Shown here piece after piece: positions 26,151 to 35,615 of a stretch of 64,000 nt of DNA; position 1 is the stretch's first letter, and each line of letters starts with the position of its first letter. The stretch comes from Methylobacterium soli. Lineage in GTDB: Bacteria; Pseudomonadota; Alphaproteobacteria; Rhizobiales; Beijerinckiaceae. The translations under genes and the position numbers were made by a program. The notes beneath the pieces are model-generated. The model had not been told where the DNA came from, made no database searches, and was given only the letters and a program-made list of their open reading frames with translations. Location of the stretch: contig NZ_VZZK01000023.1 in the NCBI RefSeq assembly GCF_008806385.1, positions 1 to 64,000 on the forward strand. Reading direction: 5' to 3'.

Positions 26151-26810
26151 ATGTCGCAGCAAACCATCACAGCCCTTTACGACCGCTATGAAGACGCCAG
26201 TGCTGCGGTCACGAAGCTCGAGGCCGCCGGTGTGCCGCACTCGGACGTCAGCATTGTCAGCAACAACGAAGGTGATCGACATGCCGGCCTTGTCAGTCGC
26301 GGAGCCGGCGACCACCGAGACGCCAAAGACAACGCTGAGACGGGTGCGGGCACGGGCGCGACGGTCGGCACGGTGGCCGGCGGCGCAATTGGCCTCCTCA
26401 CCGGCCTCGGACTTCTCGCCATCCCGGGTGTCGGTCCTGTGGTCGCGGCTGGCTGGCTTGTCACCACTCTGACGGGAGCTGGTATTGGAGCGGCAGCCGG
26501 CGGTCTCATCGGCGGTCTCACTGGAGCAGGCGTTAGCGAGGCCGATGCTCACACCTACTCTGAGGGTGTGCGCCGGGGTGGCACTCTGGTCACCGTGCGG
26601 ACTGATGAGATGCGGGCCGTTACGGCCATGAACATCTTGGAAGAGCATGGCTCGGTGGATGTCAATGAGCGTGCTCAAACTTGGCGTTCGGAAGGGTGGG
26701 CCGTACCGTCAGTAGCCGAGGATAGTTCGACCGGTACGACTGCAGGGGCCGGCCTGTCGTCTGCTGGGCAGGTCGAGGGGCGCACTCGCGTCCGCTCCTA
26801 TCCGAACTGA
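26151..26810 (+). CDS. YflT-like/glycine-zipper stress protein
   Basis: A 219-residue product. The N terminus (ITALYDRYEDASAAVTKLEAAGVPHSDVSIVSN) matches the general stress protein 17M (YflT) type domain. Residues about 65-125 form a long Gly/Ala-rich zipper that can insert in membranes. The following part (GGTLVTVRTDEMRAVTAMNILEEHGSVDV) repeats the ferredoxin-like half. Such proteins are common in stress regulons of Methylobacterium-like bacteria; exact function unknown. Confidence 0.8.
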   Translation: MSQQTITALYDRYEDASAAVTKLEAAGVPHSDVSIVSNNEGDRHAGLVSRGAGDHRDAKDNAETGAGTGATVGTVAGGAIGLLTGLGLLAIPGVGPVVAAGWLVTTLTGAGIGAAAGGLIGGLTGAGVSEADAHTYSEGVRRGGTLVTVRTDEMRAVTAMNILEEHGSVDVNERAQTWRSEGWAVPSVAEDSSTGTTAGAGLSSAGQVEGRTRVRSYPN

Positions 26811-26993
26811 GCATAAGCGAAAATGGTCGGGAGCTTCAGGAGAGAGTTGCCCCCGGCCTTCCCTCGTTATGCCCCTGGCGCCGCGTCTAAGCCGCGATGA
26901 TCAGGCCGGAAACTTCAATATCGAAGGTACGCGCTCACCTCACGCCAAAAGGTACGCAAATATCGACGATAGTCTGACCGTCCATCCCAACCA

Positions 26994-27254
26994 TCAAGGC
27001 TCAATGACCTTTACCAAACGCGAGTCTTGCCAAAGATCGACTCGCAGGTGACCGCAGACCGCCTTGGCAAGGCCTATAGCATCTTCGTCGTCCAGAGCCA
27101 TTATACAGTGAGTCTGGACGATCCTTTCATCCGGATTCACCCGATGCGCGAAATATTTTATCTTGCTGGCGACATGTTTACTCTGATCTGAGATCAACAT
27201 ATTGCTTAACATTGCCTGTCTCAAATAATCTAGTTTTACTTGCATAAGGATCAT
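26994..27254 (-). CDS. Hypothetical protein
   Basis: An 86-residue product starting at ATG 27254. The C-terminal part (TQCIMALDDEDAIGLAKAV-like, then HLRVDLWQDSRLVKVI) reads like a small soluble alpha/beta domain. The extension upstream of 27254 has many Cys/Ser/Arg and is likely non-coding. No family recognised. Confidence 0.5.
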   Translation of the reverse strand: MILMQVKLDYLRQAMLSNMLISDQSKHVASKIKYFAHRVNPDERIVQTHCIMALDDEDAIGLAKAVCGHLRVDLWQDSRLVKVIEP

Positions 27255-27732
27255 GCCCCCAGAACGATGCTGGAAAGTAGATATACGACACTTAGAAGTA
27301 GCGACACTACATATCTGTCCACCTGGTGAAGCGATGTTTAACCAGCTCACCCGCAGAAACCGCTTTGAAGGGCCAGAGAGACATACGGAGAGAGATTGAA
27401 TCCTTGAGATTTGGCGCCTCGTTGGACGTTGATGGACGAACCGTCTGAAAGAGCTCGGGATGATATTGCCGCACACGCGACCCAGGGAAGTTTAACGGTG
27501 GGCATTAAAGAACCGATCCGAAAGTCACTTAGATTGTTCGGCGAGCACTCTCATCCTTGGCAGCAGTACTCACGCGCCTGCTTTCATCGACACAAAAGAT
27601 GGACTGCATGGTGCATCCTGCGAGAACCGCCCGCTTAATCAAATCTACCCGAGATTGATGTCTTACGATTATAAGCTCTCCCCCGGGCGGCTCAAGAAAT
27701 CGCTTCTCGCGAATTCCGCGCAAGTTCAAGGC
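27255..27732. other. No convincing gene
   Basis: A less GC-rich stretch of 478 bases. Short frames exist on both strands but none has a ribosome binding site and a credible protein. I see no repeats. Confidence 0.35.
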
Positions 27733-27897
27733 TCAAACAAACCGGACTTGTCCCAAGACACCGCCCAGTCCGGCGAGAAACGCGGTAACCGCCAAGCAAA
27801 TAAGGAAGGATCTATGTTCTCGATAACGGTACGCCGCATATGCAGAACTAAGGGACGAAACGAAAAGCGCACCAATGAAAGCTGAGTTCGCAAACAT
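27733..27897 (-). CDS. 54-residue two-helix membrane protein
   Basis: The product starts MFANSAFIGALFVSS and has two membrane helices: about residues 5-20, and 31-48 (FLICLAVTAFLAGLGGVLG). A charged loop (YRYREHRS) lies between them. The layout, size and the H...L.V...L.G.G pattern in helix 2 match the 28077-28235 product, so the two look like paralogs. GGA lies just upstream of the ATG. Confidence 0.5.
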   Translation of the reverse strand: MFANSAFIGALFVSSLSSAYAAYRYREHRSFLICLAVTAFLAGLGGVLGQVRFV

Positions 27898-28076
27898 CTT
27901 CCATCAATCCGAACAGTTTCGTGCACATGACATGAATTCTTGCGCTCCTCTTACACCCGAACCGTCAGTGTATTAAACTCGCCCCGCGGTCAAATGCGTC
28001 ACGAGGCCGCCTTCCTGGATCGGAAGGTTTACACCCTGCAGGAACACAAGTAACTCTGGATTGCTGTATTGCCACC

Positions 28077-28235
28077 CTACCGAAAAACAGGAAGACCTGT
28101 TCCGAGGAGTACGAGTGCTACTGACAGCGAAAGTCCAGTCTGCACCTCGAAATGGCGTGCGTGCCGAGAAAATTGCATCGTCTTGAGCGCAGCAATAAAT
28201 GAGCAAAGCATCGCAAAGCAGATTGCAAAAATCAT
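28077..28235 (-). CDS. 52-residue two-helix membrane protein
   Basis: The ATG has GGAGG nine bases upstream, a strong ribosome binding site. The product starts MIFAICFAMLCSFIAALK, then a His/Arg-rich loop (QFSRHARHFEVQ) and a second helix (GLSLSVALVLLGTGLPVF). It resembles the 27733-27897 product 180 bases downstream on the same strand. Function unknown; small two-helix proteins of this kind can act as membrane regulators or toxins, but nothing here shows that. Confidence 0.55.
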   Translation of the reverse strand: MIFAICFAMLCSFIAALKTMQFSRHARHFEVQTGLSLSVALVLLGTGLPVFR

Positions 28236-28945
28236 TGTCTTAAGCCTCCATTCGAAAGGACATCACACTCTGCGAGTGATTTCAACTCCCTGGCGCAGAA
28301 AGGCTCTGAACAATCAGACACAAGCTGGCACTCGCGACGGAAAAATCTTTTTTAGCCCTCTCGCACTTGAAGCTCTCAATACGCGTGCTCAACGCTCCCG
28401 ATTGTCATACGATGCAGCAAACTTAGGTTCAGCATTAGCCATGCTCGACCGAGCGGTTGCAGAGCCAATCCTCTACGAAGACCAACACGGATCCGCTATC
28501 GACACTCGGGTAAGCGAGCTCAGCTCCCCCAGACGCACTGCGCCGCGTGTCGCGCGCTACTAAAAACAATGCACCGTCTGGCAACCGGCCTTGCCTATCG
28601 AGCCATGCTGAGGCCTCTAAGAGACCGCGACCTGCGAGATAGCCCGACGGAAGGGCAGCCGCGGATCCGCGAGGCGCCCTGACCGCGGCAGACTCGTTCA
28701 TCTTGCCGGGCCGCGCCATGAATTCGCTGCTCGCCAATAACGAAGCAACTTGAGTGACTTATCCCTCATCTAAGCTGTAGATTTACCGGGCACAATCTGT
28801 GGAGAACATCCATTAACCATGAATACTAACCATATATAGCTATAAAACTTTAGCAATCGCTTAAACGTTTGTTAACCTTGGCCTTACGGACGAAGCGGCG
28901 GACGTCCGGTTCAGGTCGAACAAACGGTCAGCAAGGCGAAAGCAC
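28236..28945. other. Long gene-free stretch upstream of the methyltransferase
   Basis: About 710 bases without a gene I can support. Frames at 28069-28563 (+) and 28435-28737 (-) have non-protein-like composition. The last 150 bases (about 28740-28890) are strongly AT-rich, with TATATAGCTATA-like sequence, and probably hold the promoter of the gene at 28946. Confidence 0.45.
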
Positions 28946-30040
28946 ATGAGTAGCACCCCAGCACCGCGTGTTCGCGGTCTTCAGTCGCTTGCCACTGGAG
29001 CAGTTCAGCCAGCATCGTCTCAGGATCGGGCAGTTCGGGCATTGTTGGCCCGTAGGCCATCTCTTCAGCGCACACCCACGCACATCGCTGACGGCTACAA
29101 TTCCGAGGTCATCTCGGATGTCCGGCACGCCTTGGACCGTCTTTATGCGAGCGTCGAGACGACCGGCGCCACTCAGATGGCCTCCGAGTTGATCGACATG
29201 CTTCAGTTGCTGAAAGACAACTTCGCCGCGGAGACCTGGTACGAAGCTGTTGTGCCGACCGCGCGGGGTCATAGGATTGCACAGCTGGTTCACGAATGCC
29301 CGTTCACACGCCACTCGTTCACACGGCCCCGTGGTTACCCAGGCGACGCAGGGCTCCTTGACTACGTCTACCGGCATCCCGACGCTCAGCCTGCCATTGA
29401 GGCTGCATCGAGCGTGGGCCGAGGAGTGATGAGTCATACCATCAATGTGTCGGCATGTGAGGCTGTTCGCCGACGTAAGGACACACTCGCAGCAAAAATC
29501 GACGAAACGGCGCGCCGACGCCCAGATGCAGAGATTCTCGCCGTGGCCTGCGGCCACCTTCGCGAAGTGGAGAGCTCCAGTGCTCTCGGAGGAGGCGGCG
29601 TCAGGCGCTTGCTGGCAACCGATCAGGACGAGGGCAGTCTTAAAGTCGCGGCCGCGCATGGTGTCGCACACGGCCTTCCCATCGTGACGCAGAAGCTCAA
29701 TGTCAGAAATTTCATCACTGCGAGGCAGAACGTCGGAGAGTTTGATTTTATCTATGCGGCAGGCCTTTACGACTATCTCGACGCAAGGGTTGCAGCGCGC
29801 CTGACGAGAAGCCTGTTCGGCCGCCTGAAAAGCGGAGGAAGATTGCTAATTCCGAACTTCCGCACTGGAATTAGGGAGGAAGCATTCATGGAAGCCTACA
29901 TGGACTGGTTTCTTCTCTATCGTACGAAAGAAGAAATCGAGGCGTTCTCATCTCTCATTCCACACACGGAATTAAGCAGTGTTTCATATTGGGACGATGA
30001 GCTTGGCGAAATTGGATATCTTGAGATAGAAAAGCAATAG
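28946..30040 (+). CDS. SAM-dependent methyltransferase
   Basis: A 364-residue cytoplasmic class I methyltransferase. The SAM-binding first strand appears as EILAVACGHLREVE (about residue 195), and the fourth-strand region as FDFIYAAGLYDYLD. An N-terminal helical domain (about 1-150) includes RPRGYPGDAGLLDYVY. The family resembles proteins annotated as making the 3-hydroxypalmitic acid methyl ester extracellular factor (PhcB-like quorum signal), but enzymes of this group vary and the substrate is not shown here. It is monocistronic, with an AT-rich promoter region. Confidence 0.75.
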   Translation: MSSTPAPRVRGLQSLATGAVQPASSQDRAVRALLARRPSLQRTPTHIADGYNSEVISDVRHALDRLYASVETTGATQMASELIDMLQLLKDNFAAETWYEAVVPTARGHRIAQLVHECPFTRHSFTRPRGYPGDAGLLDYVYRHPDAQPAIEAASSVGRGVMSHTINVSACEAVRRRKDTLAAKIDETARRRPDAEILAVACGHLREVESSSALGGGGVRRLLATDQDEGSLKVAAAHGVAHGLPIVTQKLNVRNFITARQNVGEFDFIYAAGLYDYLDARVAARLTRSLFGRLKSGGRLLIPNFRTGIREEAFMEAYMDWFLLYRTKEEIEAFSSLIPHTELSSVSYWDDELGEIGYLEIEKQ

Positions 30041-30292
30041 ACTAGCGTTGCCGCTAAGCATCAACGTGATTGTTCCCACGGTCTGAAACGAAGGGCGAAG
30101 CCACATTTTCCGCTTTCGTGGCTGTTTGCCCGTCCGGTAATACAGGCGCAGCTTCCGTTAACTGAAACCATTATTTCCTAACATTCTCGTTTCCCAGCAA
30201 TCACGGGCCCGGGCGCACTGTCCGTTGGACAAGGTGTGTCCGGGCTTCCTGGTCTGCTTGTTCCAAGGATGACAGCAAAAATTGACGTTTTT

Positions 30293-31140
30293 CTACGGCC
30301 TGTTCGGCCTTGAAAGTGTTCCGTTTGCGGGCGTTTTGCTCCTTCTAACTGGGAGGAGTGATGCTGGACGACGCAGAATGGAGAAAGCTGGAGCCTCTGA
30401 TCGAGGCGTGTCGGCCGAGGGGCAAGACCCCGCCGCAGGATCTGCGCCGCACGGTCTCGGCCATCCTCTGGCGGCATCAAAATGGAGCCAAGTGGCGCGC
30501 CACCCGCTCTGACCACGGTCCCTGGGCGCGGGCGGCTCAGACCTTCATCCGCTGGGCGCGTCTGGGTGTCTGGGAGCGTCTGCTCCGCCTCGCCCAAGAG
30601 GCGGGTGTGCAACTCGGGATGACGTTCCTGGATGGCACCAGCATCCGCGCACATCAGAAAGCCGCGGGAGCCCGGCGAAAGGGGGCACACAAGCTGAGCG
30701 GGACAGTCGCGAGGCGCTGGGCCGCTCGCGCGGTGGCTTTGGCAGCAAGGCCTGCGTGATCGCCGACGGGCTCGGTCGCGCAGTCGCCTTCATCCTGGCT
30801 CCCGGTCAGGCACATGAACTGCCCCATGCCATTCCGCTGCTCGACCGTCTGCCGGGCGTGCCGAAGTGGGTGGTGGCTGATCGGGGCTACGCCAGCCACG
30901 CCTTTCGCGAGCACATTTGGACCTTGGGTGCCCGGCCCGCGATCCCGCCGAAGCGCAACGAGGCCCCGGTCGCCTGCCCAGACTGGATCTACAACAACCG
31001 CAACTAGGTCGAGCGCCTCTGGGCTCGGCTGAAGGAATGGCGTGCCATTGCAACGCGCTACGAGAAGACTGCCTCAAGCTTCATGGGCGTTCTCGCCCTC
31101 GCAGCCGCCCTCAACTGGCTCAAGAGCTAACAGGCCGTAG
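30293..31140 (+). mobile_element. IS5-family (IS427-like) insertion sequence
   Basis: An 848-bp element with imperfect terminal inverted repeats. The left end starts CTACGGCCTGTT (30293) and the right end reads the same inwards from 31140; 17 of the first 21 positions agree. It holds two overlapping transposase frames typical of the IS427 subgroup. The transposase carries a nonsense mutation, so this copy is probably inactive. A target duplication could not be fixed by eye. Confidence 0.8.
30361..31130 (+). pseudogene. IS5-family transposase, nonsense mutated
   Basis: OrfA (30361-30759) is the DUF4096-type N-terminal part. OrfB continues the DDE transposase in the -1 frame through FGSKACVIADG, WVVADRGYASHAF and PPKRNEAP. 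The frames join at an AAAGGGGG run near 30678-30685, a site suited to the programmed shift of this group. OrfB is cut by TAG at 31005-31007 inside YNNRN-stop-VERLWARLKEW; a Gln codon (CAG) there would restore it. The frame then runs to TAA at 31128-31130 and includes the catalytic Glu region. Confidence 0.8.
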
Positions 31141-31296
31141 AGGGAGCAATGATCCGGTGGCGCTGCCGACCGTGCCGGGGGAATCGCCCATTGCCATGGC
31201 TCGACTCAATTTCAGCGAGCGCCCTCAGAGTATGAGACGAGCCCCTATGCTCAAGTCATTTACGCAGAAGCGTCACGGACAAAGCGAAGCGGTGCC

Positions 31297-33333
31297 TCAG
31301 GCTGCAACTGCCCCCACCATCAGTTTACTGCTTTTAGCCAGCAGCAAATTGAGGGCGTCTGCTGACATCGGTCGATTGAAGTAGAACCCTTGAAGCAAGC
31401 TAACGCCGTAACCCTTGAGTAGCTCGCACTGCTCCAGAGTTTCGATTCCTTCGACGATAATATTTTGACCAGAGTTTGCAACTAGACCAACTATATCTTT
31501 CAGTAGCTTTGCGCCGCGGGGCGTCTCACTCGCCTGAACGAATAATCTATCGATCTTAACAGTATCAAATTTGATTTTGCTCAAGCACGACAGCCCAGCA
31601 AACCCGGTCCCAAAATCGTCAAGCCAAACGTTGACTCCGATGGTTCGCAGACCATCGATAGCGTTGATGATGCCGGCGTGCTCATCGATCTCCAAGCCCT
31701 CAGTAATCTCGATTGCGAGCCTTGCCGGGGAGACGCGCGATTCGCGCAGCGTTGTGTCTACAAGTTCAACAAAGTTAGACTTCAACAGTTGAACCGCAGA
31801 CACATTCACACTTATGCGGGGTAAAGCGAGGTTCGCCGCGAGCATTCCGCAAGCTTCTCGTATAGCCCATGCGCCAAGTTCGACAATCAACCCGCTGCGC
31901 TCAGCGACTGGAATGAATACGGCCGGAGAAATAGGGCTACCCCCGGGGGCCGTTAAGCGCATGAGAGCCTCAGCGGCGAAGAGCCGGCCCGACTCAATGC
32001 TCCAAATCGGCTGAAAGGCCAAAGTGACGCGCTTTTGCTCTATAGCGGTTCGGATGGCTTCAACTACCACATCATTGGTGGTATCTTTGTCCGCGACATT
32101 CGGATCGAAGGATTTGACGCAATTGCGGTTGCTATCTTTAGCCCAGTAGAGAGCGCGATCTGCCGCGGTGATGATTTTCTCCGGCTTTTCTCCCGTTACA
32201 TCGCTGCAGAAAGCCGTTCCGACGCTGACTGTCACTGTTGCCAGATGATCGGATCGCGCCTCATGAGGAATGCTTAAAGCCTGCACGCAATGACGGATGC
32301 GCTCGGCGATGTCGAGAACGTGCTGCGAGTCAGGGGCTGGCATAAGGATAATAAATTCTTCACCGCCGAAGCGGCCAAGGGCGCAGCGATGATCGACCAC
32401 TACGTTTTCCATCGCACGCGCTACAGCAATGAGGCAGGCATCTCCTTGCTGATGTCCATAGTAGTCATTGAACATCTTAAAATAATCAACATCGATCAAG
32501 ATTACAGCGAACGGGACGGCATTAGCTCGCCACTCTCGCCAAAAATTCGCGAGAAGTTGGTCGGTCGCACGCCGGTTGCGCAAGCCGGTCAGAGCATCCG
32601 TGGTGGAGAGCCTCAACAGTTCCTCCCCGCGTTCAGTCGCTTGCTTCTGGCGGCTCTCAGCCCTCAACGAATTTAGGAAGACGCGATATCGCTCAACGTT
32701 GAGCTTCCAATTTAGAAACAACGTCAGCACAAGGCTTAATAAATAGAGCGATCCGATTGCGGCATAGAATCCCGCCGTGGCGTCAAACAGCTGCGACACT
32801 GCGGTAAAAAAGATAATCGTGATTAGACCTGACGTGATGGCTGCGACGCGAAACCGAAAATTGAAAAACAGATTTGACACCATCATAAAGACGGTTCCAA
32901 ACGAGAGGTAGTAAAGTGCGTTTCCGACCTGGTTGCTGTAACTCGTCAGCGAAAGCCAAGCACTATAACCAATGACGATGCCGAGCGCGCATTGCAGTTC
33001 AACGAGCGAACCTTTTACTCCATACCTGATCTGGAGACTGATGGCAGCAACATAAACGATCCCGACCGCTATCCGGAGGGTGACAGCGTAAATGAAAACA
33101 TCACCAATCAGGACGGCGTCGGTGAGGGAGAACAGGACGTAGAGAGCGCCCACGAACCATATGGCCGAACCTGCGTCTTTTCGCTGAACCTGCTCCTGCT
33201 GCGCTTGGTAGAGCTGCTTCAGCATCGGGCATCGCTTCTCGTGGCCATGCTTGGCCAGTTCGGTATCGAGCGCCTTGATCAAGTCTGCTTGCATGGTTGG
33301 GTCCACCAGTCGGCGACTCCTATCGGTAGACAT
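31297..33333 (-). CDS. Membrane GGDEF-EAL cyclic-di-GMP protein
   Basis: A 678-residue inner-membrane protein. Residues about 60-215 hold five to six membrane helices (MASE-type sensor). A diguanylate cyclase domain follows with RFGGEEFIIL, and then an EAL phosphodiesterase domain with AAEALMRL, NVSAVQL, EITEG, DDFGTGFAGL and the GIET motif. Both active-site signatures look intact, so the protein could make or degrade c-di-GMP. The start ATG at 33333 gives a cytoplasmic N-terminal segment of 55 residues. Monocistronic. Confidence 0.93.
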   Translation of the reverse strand: MSTDRSRRLVDPTMQADLIKALDTELAKHGHEKRCPMLKQLYQAQQEQVQRKDAGSAIWFVGALYVLFSLTDAVLIGDVFIYAVTLRIAVGIVYVAAISLQIRYGVKGSLVELQCALGIVIGYSAWLSLTSYSNQVGNALYYLSFGTVFMMVSNLFFNFRFRVAAITSGLITIIFFTAVSQLFDATAGFYAAIGSLYLLSLVLTLFLNWKLNVERYRVFLNSLRAESRQKQATERGEELLRLSTTDALTGLRNRRATDQLLANFWREWRANAVPFAVILIDVDYFKMFNDYYGHQQGDACLIAVARAMENVVVDHRCALGRFGGEEFIILMPAPDSQHVLDIAERIRHCVQALSIPHEARSDHLATVTVSVGTAFCSDVTGEKPEKIITAADRALYWAKDSNRNCVKSFDPNVADKDTTNDVVVEAIRTAIEQKRVTLAFQPIWSIESGRLFAAEALMRLTAPGGSPISPAVFIPVAERSGLIVELGAWAIREACGMLAANLALPRISVNVSAVQLLKSNFVELVDTTLRESRVSPARLAIEITEGLEIDEHAGIINAIDGLRTIGVNVWLDDFGTGFAGLSCLSKIKFDTVKIDRLFVQASETPRGAKLLKDIVGLVANSGQNIIVEGIETLEQCELLKGYGVSLLQGFYFNRPMSADALNLLLAKSSKLMVGAVAA

Positions 33334-33367
33334 TTCAAAAAAAGTTAAGAAATTTCGAGCGAATCGT

Positions 33368-33610
33368 TCAGCTGGCGCAAGCTCCTCGATACGGGCCGTT
33401 TAGCAACGGCAGCTGTGAGGCCTCACGGACTGCGAACAAAAACGTCGTGCGCAGATCGTAGGGATTCGTGTGCGTCCCGCCGCCTGGCTGCTTTACGACC
33501 TTCGCGATAAACCGCCGTTTTCTGCTTCGCCTTTGGCCACGCAGGGAAATCGGTTTCACGCCCTCGATGCACTCTGAGGTGTACAGCACCGTCAGCTCGG
33601 CGGACACCAA
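33368..33610 (-). CDS. Possible small basic protein
   Basis: An 80-residue Arg/Lys-rich frame with N-terminal MVSAELTVLYTSECIEGVKPISL. It has no clear ribosome binding site. Weak call, listed because the N-terminal 30 residues look protein-like. Confidence 0.3.
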   Translation of the reverse strand: MVSAELTVLYTSECIEGVKPISLRGQRRSRKRRFIAKVVKQPGGGTHTNPYDLRTTFLFAVREASQLPLLNGPYRGACAS

Positions 33611-33740
33611 CGGAGGTGAGCATCATTGAGGCGCGCATACACCTAAAGCGTTCTCGATCTATTGAAATCCTATGCGCTCTCGAGCGTGGTCACGCGAGTG
33701 GCTTACGCTATGCCATCATCTACCGCAGCGAGAGCTTGCT

Positions 33741-34022
33741 TCACGGAAGGCCAATCGCATTGAGTGCCCTCAGTGCGACAGCGGCTACCAACGTCAGTGC
33801 TCCCCCAACTGCGAAGGTCGCTAACATCAGCAGCCGGCGGAAGATCCAACCTCTGGGGTGGTGATTGTCATTGGCGGCGGCACGCTTGATGGAGCGGTAC
33901 AGACGGCGACTGGTAGGGAACGGGGCTTTGTCCCACCACGGGTCCGCAAAACGCGGAGATCGACGCACCGATTTTCGACGCAGCTTCAATTCGCTCTCCG
34001 ACGGGCGGCGGGCAACCGACAC
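33741..34022 (-). CDS. Small C-tail-anchored membrane protein
   Basis: A 93-residue product. Residues 1-60 are very basic (SELKLRRKSVRRSPRF). One membrane helix lies near the C terminus (LLMLATFAVGGALTLVAAVAL). The motif AANDNHHPRGW before the helix is frequent in small methylobacterial membrane proteins. Function unknown. Confidence 0.5.
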   Translation of the reverse strand: MSVARRPSESELKLRRKSVRRSPRFADPWWDKAPFPTSRRLYRSIKRAAANDNHHPRGWIFRRLLMLATFAVGGALTLVAAVALRALNAIGLP

Positions 34023-34058
34023 CCTACCCCCAAGCTACCGGCAACCCTGAGTCCTCCG

Positions 34059-34283
34059 CTAGGCTGGCGCGACGTCGCTCGGTTCTTCTGCCCAGGCATT
34101 GGCCCGACGCCATTCAACGATCAGGGCCGCGAGCGCAGTCTTGCCCGCCATGCGAGCATCATCGAACGTCGGATACGTGTGCAGAGAACGCCGTTTCGGC
34201 TTGCCCCTCTGGTTGATCTCCCAAACGAAGTGGCCTGCTAAGAACTGATGGGGTTTCAGATGAAGACAGAAGGGGTGCGGCAT
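34059..34283 (-). CDS. Hypothetical protein, related to 20013-20204
   Basis: A 74-residue product beginning MPHPFCLHLKPHQF. The FVWEINQRGKPKRRS stretch and the helix FDDARMAGKTALAALI are shared in layout with the 20013-20204 product. Soluble single-domain protein, function unknown. It lies 6 bases after the end of the gene starting at 34496 on the same strand, so the two form an operon. Confidence 0.6.
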   Translation of the reverse strand: MPHPFCLHLKPHQFLAGHFVWEINQRGKPKRRSLHTYPTFDDARMAGKTALAALIVEWRRANAWAEEPSDVAPA

Positions 34284-34289
34284 GTCTGA

Positions 34290-34496
34290 TCAGCGCGGCT
34301 TCGGTGCCGCACGGTAGGGCGGCCAGGCACGATGGAGGTGCGTAAGCAGGGCCTCGGTCTCTCGCAGCCTGCGCTCAGCTTCGGTGACACACCAGTCATC
34401 GCCGGTCAAAGCCTGCACAAGTTGGACCTCCTCTGCATGACACGCCTCAGCCTCAGCAATAAGGCGCTCCATGGTCTCCAAGTGGCCTTCAGGCAT
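34290..34496 (-). CDS. Small helical protein
   Basis: About 68 residues, two helices: METMERLIAEAEACHAEEVQLVQAL-like and EAERRLRETEALLTHLHRAW. The same layout (A.AE......LI..L, then a second helix of similar length) is seen in the products of 45523-45723 and 47137-47355. This is a loose family of two-helix hairpins without known role. First gene of a two-gene operon with 34059-34283. Confidence 0.6.
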   Translation of the reverse strand: MPEGHLETMERLIAEAEACHAEEVQLVQALTGDDWCVTEAERRLRETEALLTHLHRAWPPYRAAPKPR

Positions 34497-34640
34497 CTCG
34501 CTCAAAATCCCCTGTTGGCGGCAGCAACTGCGTGAGCGCAGGGGAATTTACCAACAGTTTTTGTGGCAAAATAGAGCAATTTAGCTTCGGATTCCGCCCG
34601 AACAACAGGCGCCGATAGTGATAAGCAACTATTATAGCCG

Positions 34641-34991
34641 CTAAGCTCCCGCCGCGTAGACAGTAGAGCGACGCGCCTTAACGTCCCGATATGTGGATCG
34701 ATAGAAGTCCAATTGCAGGGAGGCTTCTCTACCGCTGGCGAACTCGTTGCTTAGAAGAACCGTACCAAGGACGGCATCTGTATAGCAAACCTTCGAATCA
34801 TCGACGTACAGGTACCCCGCTTGCCTATCCTCGAACTCGGCGGCCTGAAGGCCGCCTCGTGGTGTCAACTTGGAAATGAGGTCGAGATCACGATGGCGCT
34901 CTCGCTTCTGCAAAATCCCCTCCTTCTGCGGGTCGGTGCGCATGCCTACCAGCAAGCTTCTGAGCGCGAGGCCAGCGAAGGTCATCATCAT
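34641..34991 (-). CDS. Possible hypothetical protein
   Basis: A 116-residue frame from three consecutive ATG codons at 34991. The middle part (AEFEDRQAGYLYVDDSKVCYTDAVLGTVLLSNEF) is protein-like, but there is no Shine-Dalgarno sequence and no family match that I know. The flanks (34506-34640 and 34992-35262) hold nothing I can support. Confidence 0.35.
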   Translation of the reverse strand: MMMTFAGLALRSLLVGMRTDPQKEGILQKRERHRDLDLISKLTPRGGLQAAEFEDRQAGYLYVDDSKVCYTDAVLGTVLLSNEFASGREASLQLDFYRSTYRDVKARRSTVYAAGA

Positions 34992-35262
34992 TTGTTGGTG
35001 CGAATTTACATGGATCAATTCCGTACGGCTGCGGACAGACGAGGATAATGCCATGCACGGCGTCGATATCGCTCGACACGCCGCGCATGCCGCCACAGAA
35101 ATTAGCTGCGGCTTTAGCCACTGCTGCGGCTGTTTTGCTTCGTCTTAGCCGAAGGTAGCAGAGCTATTGCCGCAACTGAGCAACTGGTTTCTTGTCCCTG
35201 GCAACGGCTTAGTTCCTGCTGGGGCACGCGTCTGACGACCACCGAAGCTACGGAAAACCGTC

Positions 35263-35586
35263 ATGCTCCACAGCAATGCCCTACCCAGCCAAGCCTCTGA
35301 CGACCTAACGGGCGACCTCCAGCATACGCTCGCCGCTCTGGCCGATGTCGAGTTCGCGTTCCAAAGCGCATGCGAGAGGCTGAACGATCTGTCGGGTCCG
35401 CAGGCGCGCAAGGAGAGGGTCCGGCAGCAGCTTGAGGCGGAGCGCGACCGTCGCCGTAAGCCACTGATCCAGCACTTGGACGAACTTGACCGACGCATGA
35501 AGGCGTTCGTGTTCTCCCCGCCGTCAGAGTGGCAGGCGTCCGGACGATTTGAGAGGCCGATGCATGCCTCGAAAGTTCATGCCTGA
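35263..35586 (+). CDS. Hypothetical helical protein
   Basis: A 107-residue product. Residues 15-85 are one long charged helical stretch (LADVEFAFQSACERLNDL; RQQLEAERDRRRKPLIQHLDEL), likely a coiled coil. No ribosome binding site is obvious. Convergent with the PHB depolymerase gene. Confidence 0.55.
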   Translation: MLHSNALPSQASDDLTGDLQHTLAALADVEFAFQSACERLNDLSGPQARKERVRQQLEAERDRRRKPLIQHLDELDRRMKAFVFSPPSEWQASGRFERPMHASKVHA

Positions 35587-35615
35587 TGCCGCAGCCTGAT
35601 TACATTTGCTGCTGC

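Noticed and set aside
28069..28563. A 164-codon plus-strand frame in the 28-kb gap
   Set aside because: No ribosome binding site, non-protein-like composition, and it overlaps a better supported small gene on the other strand.
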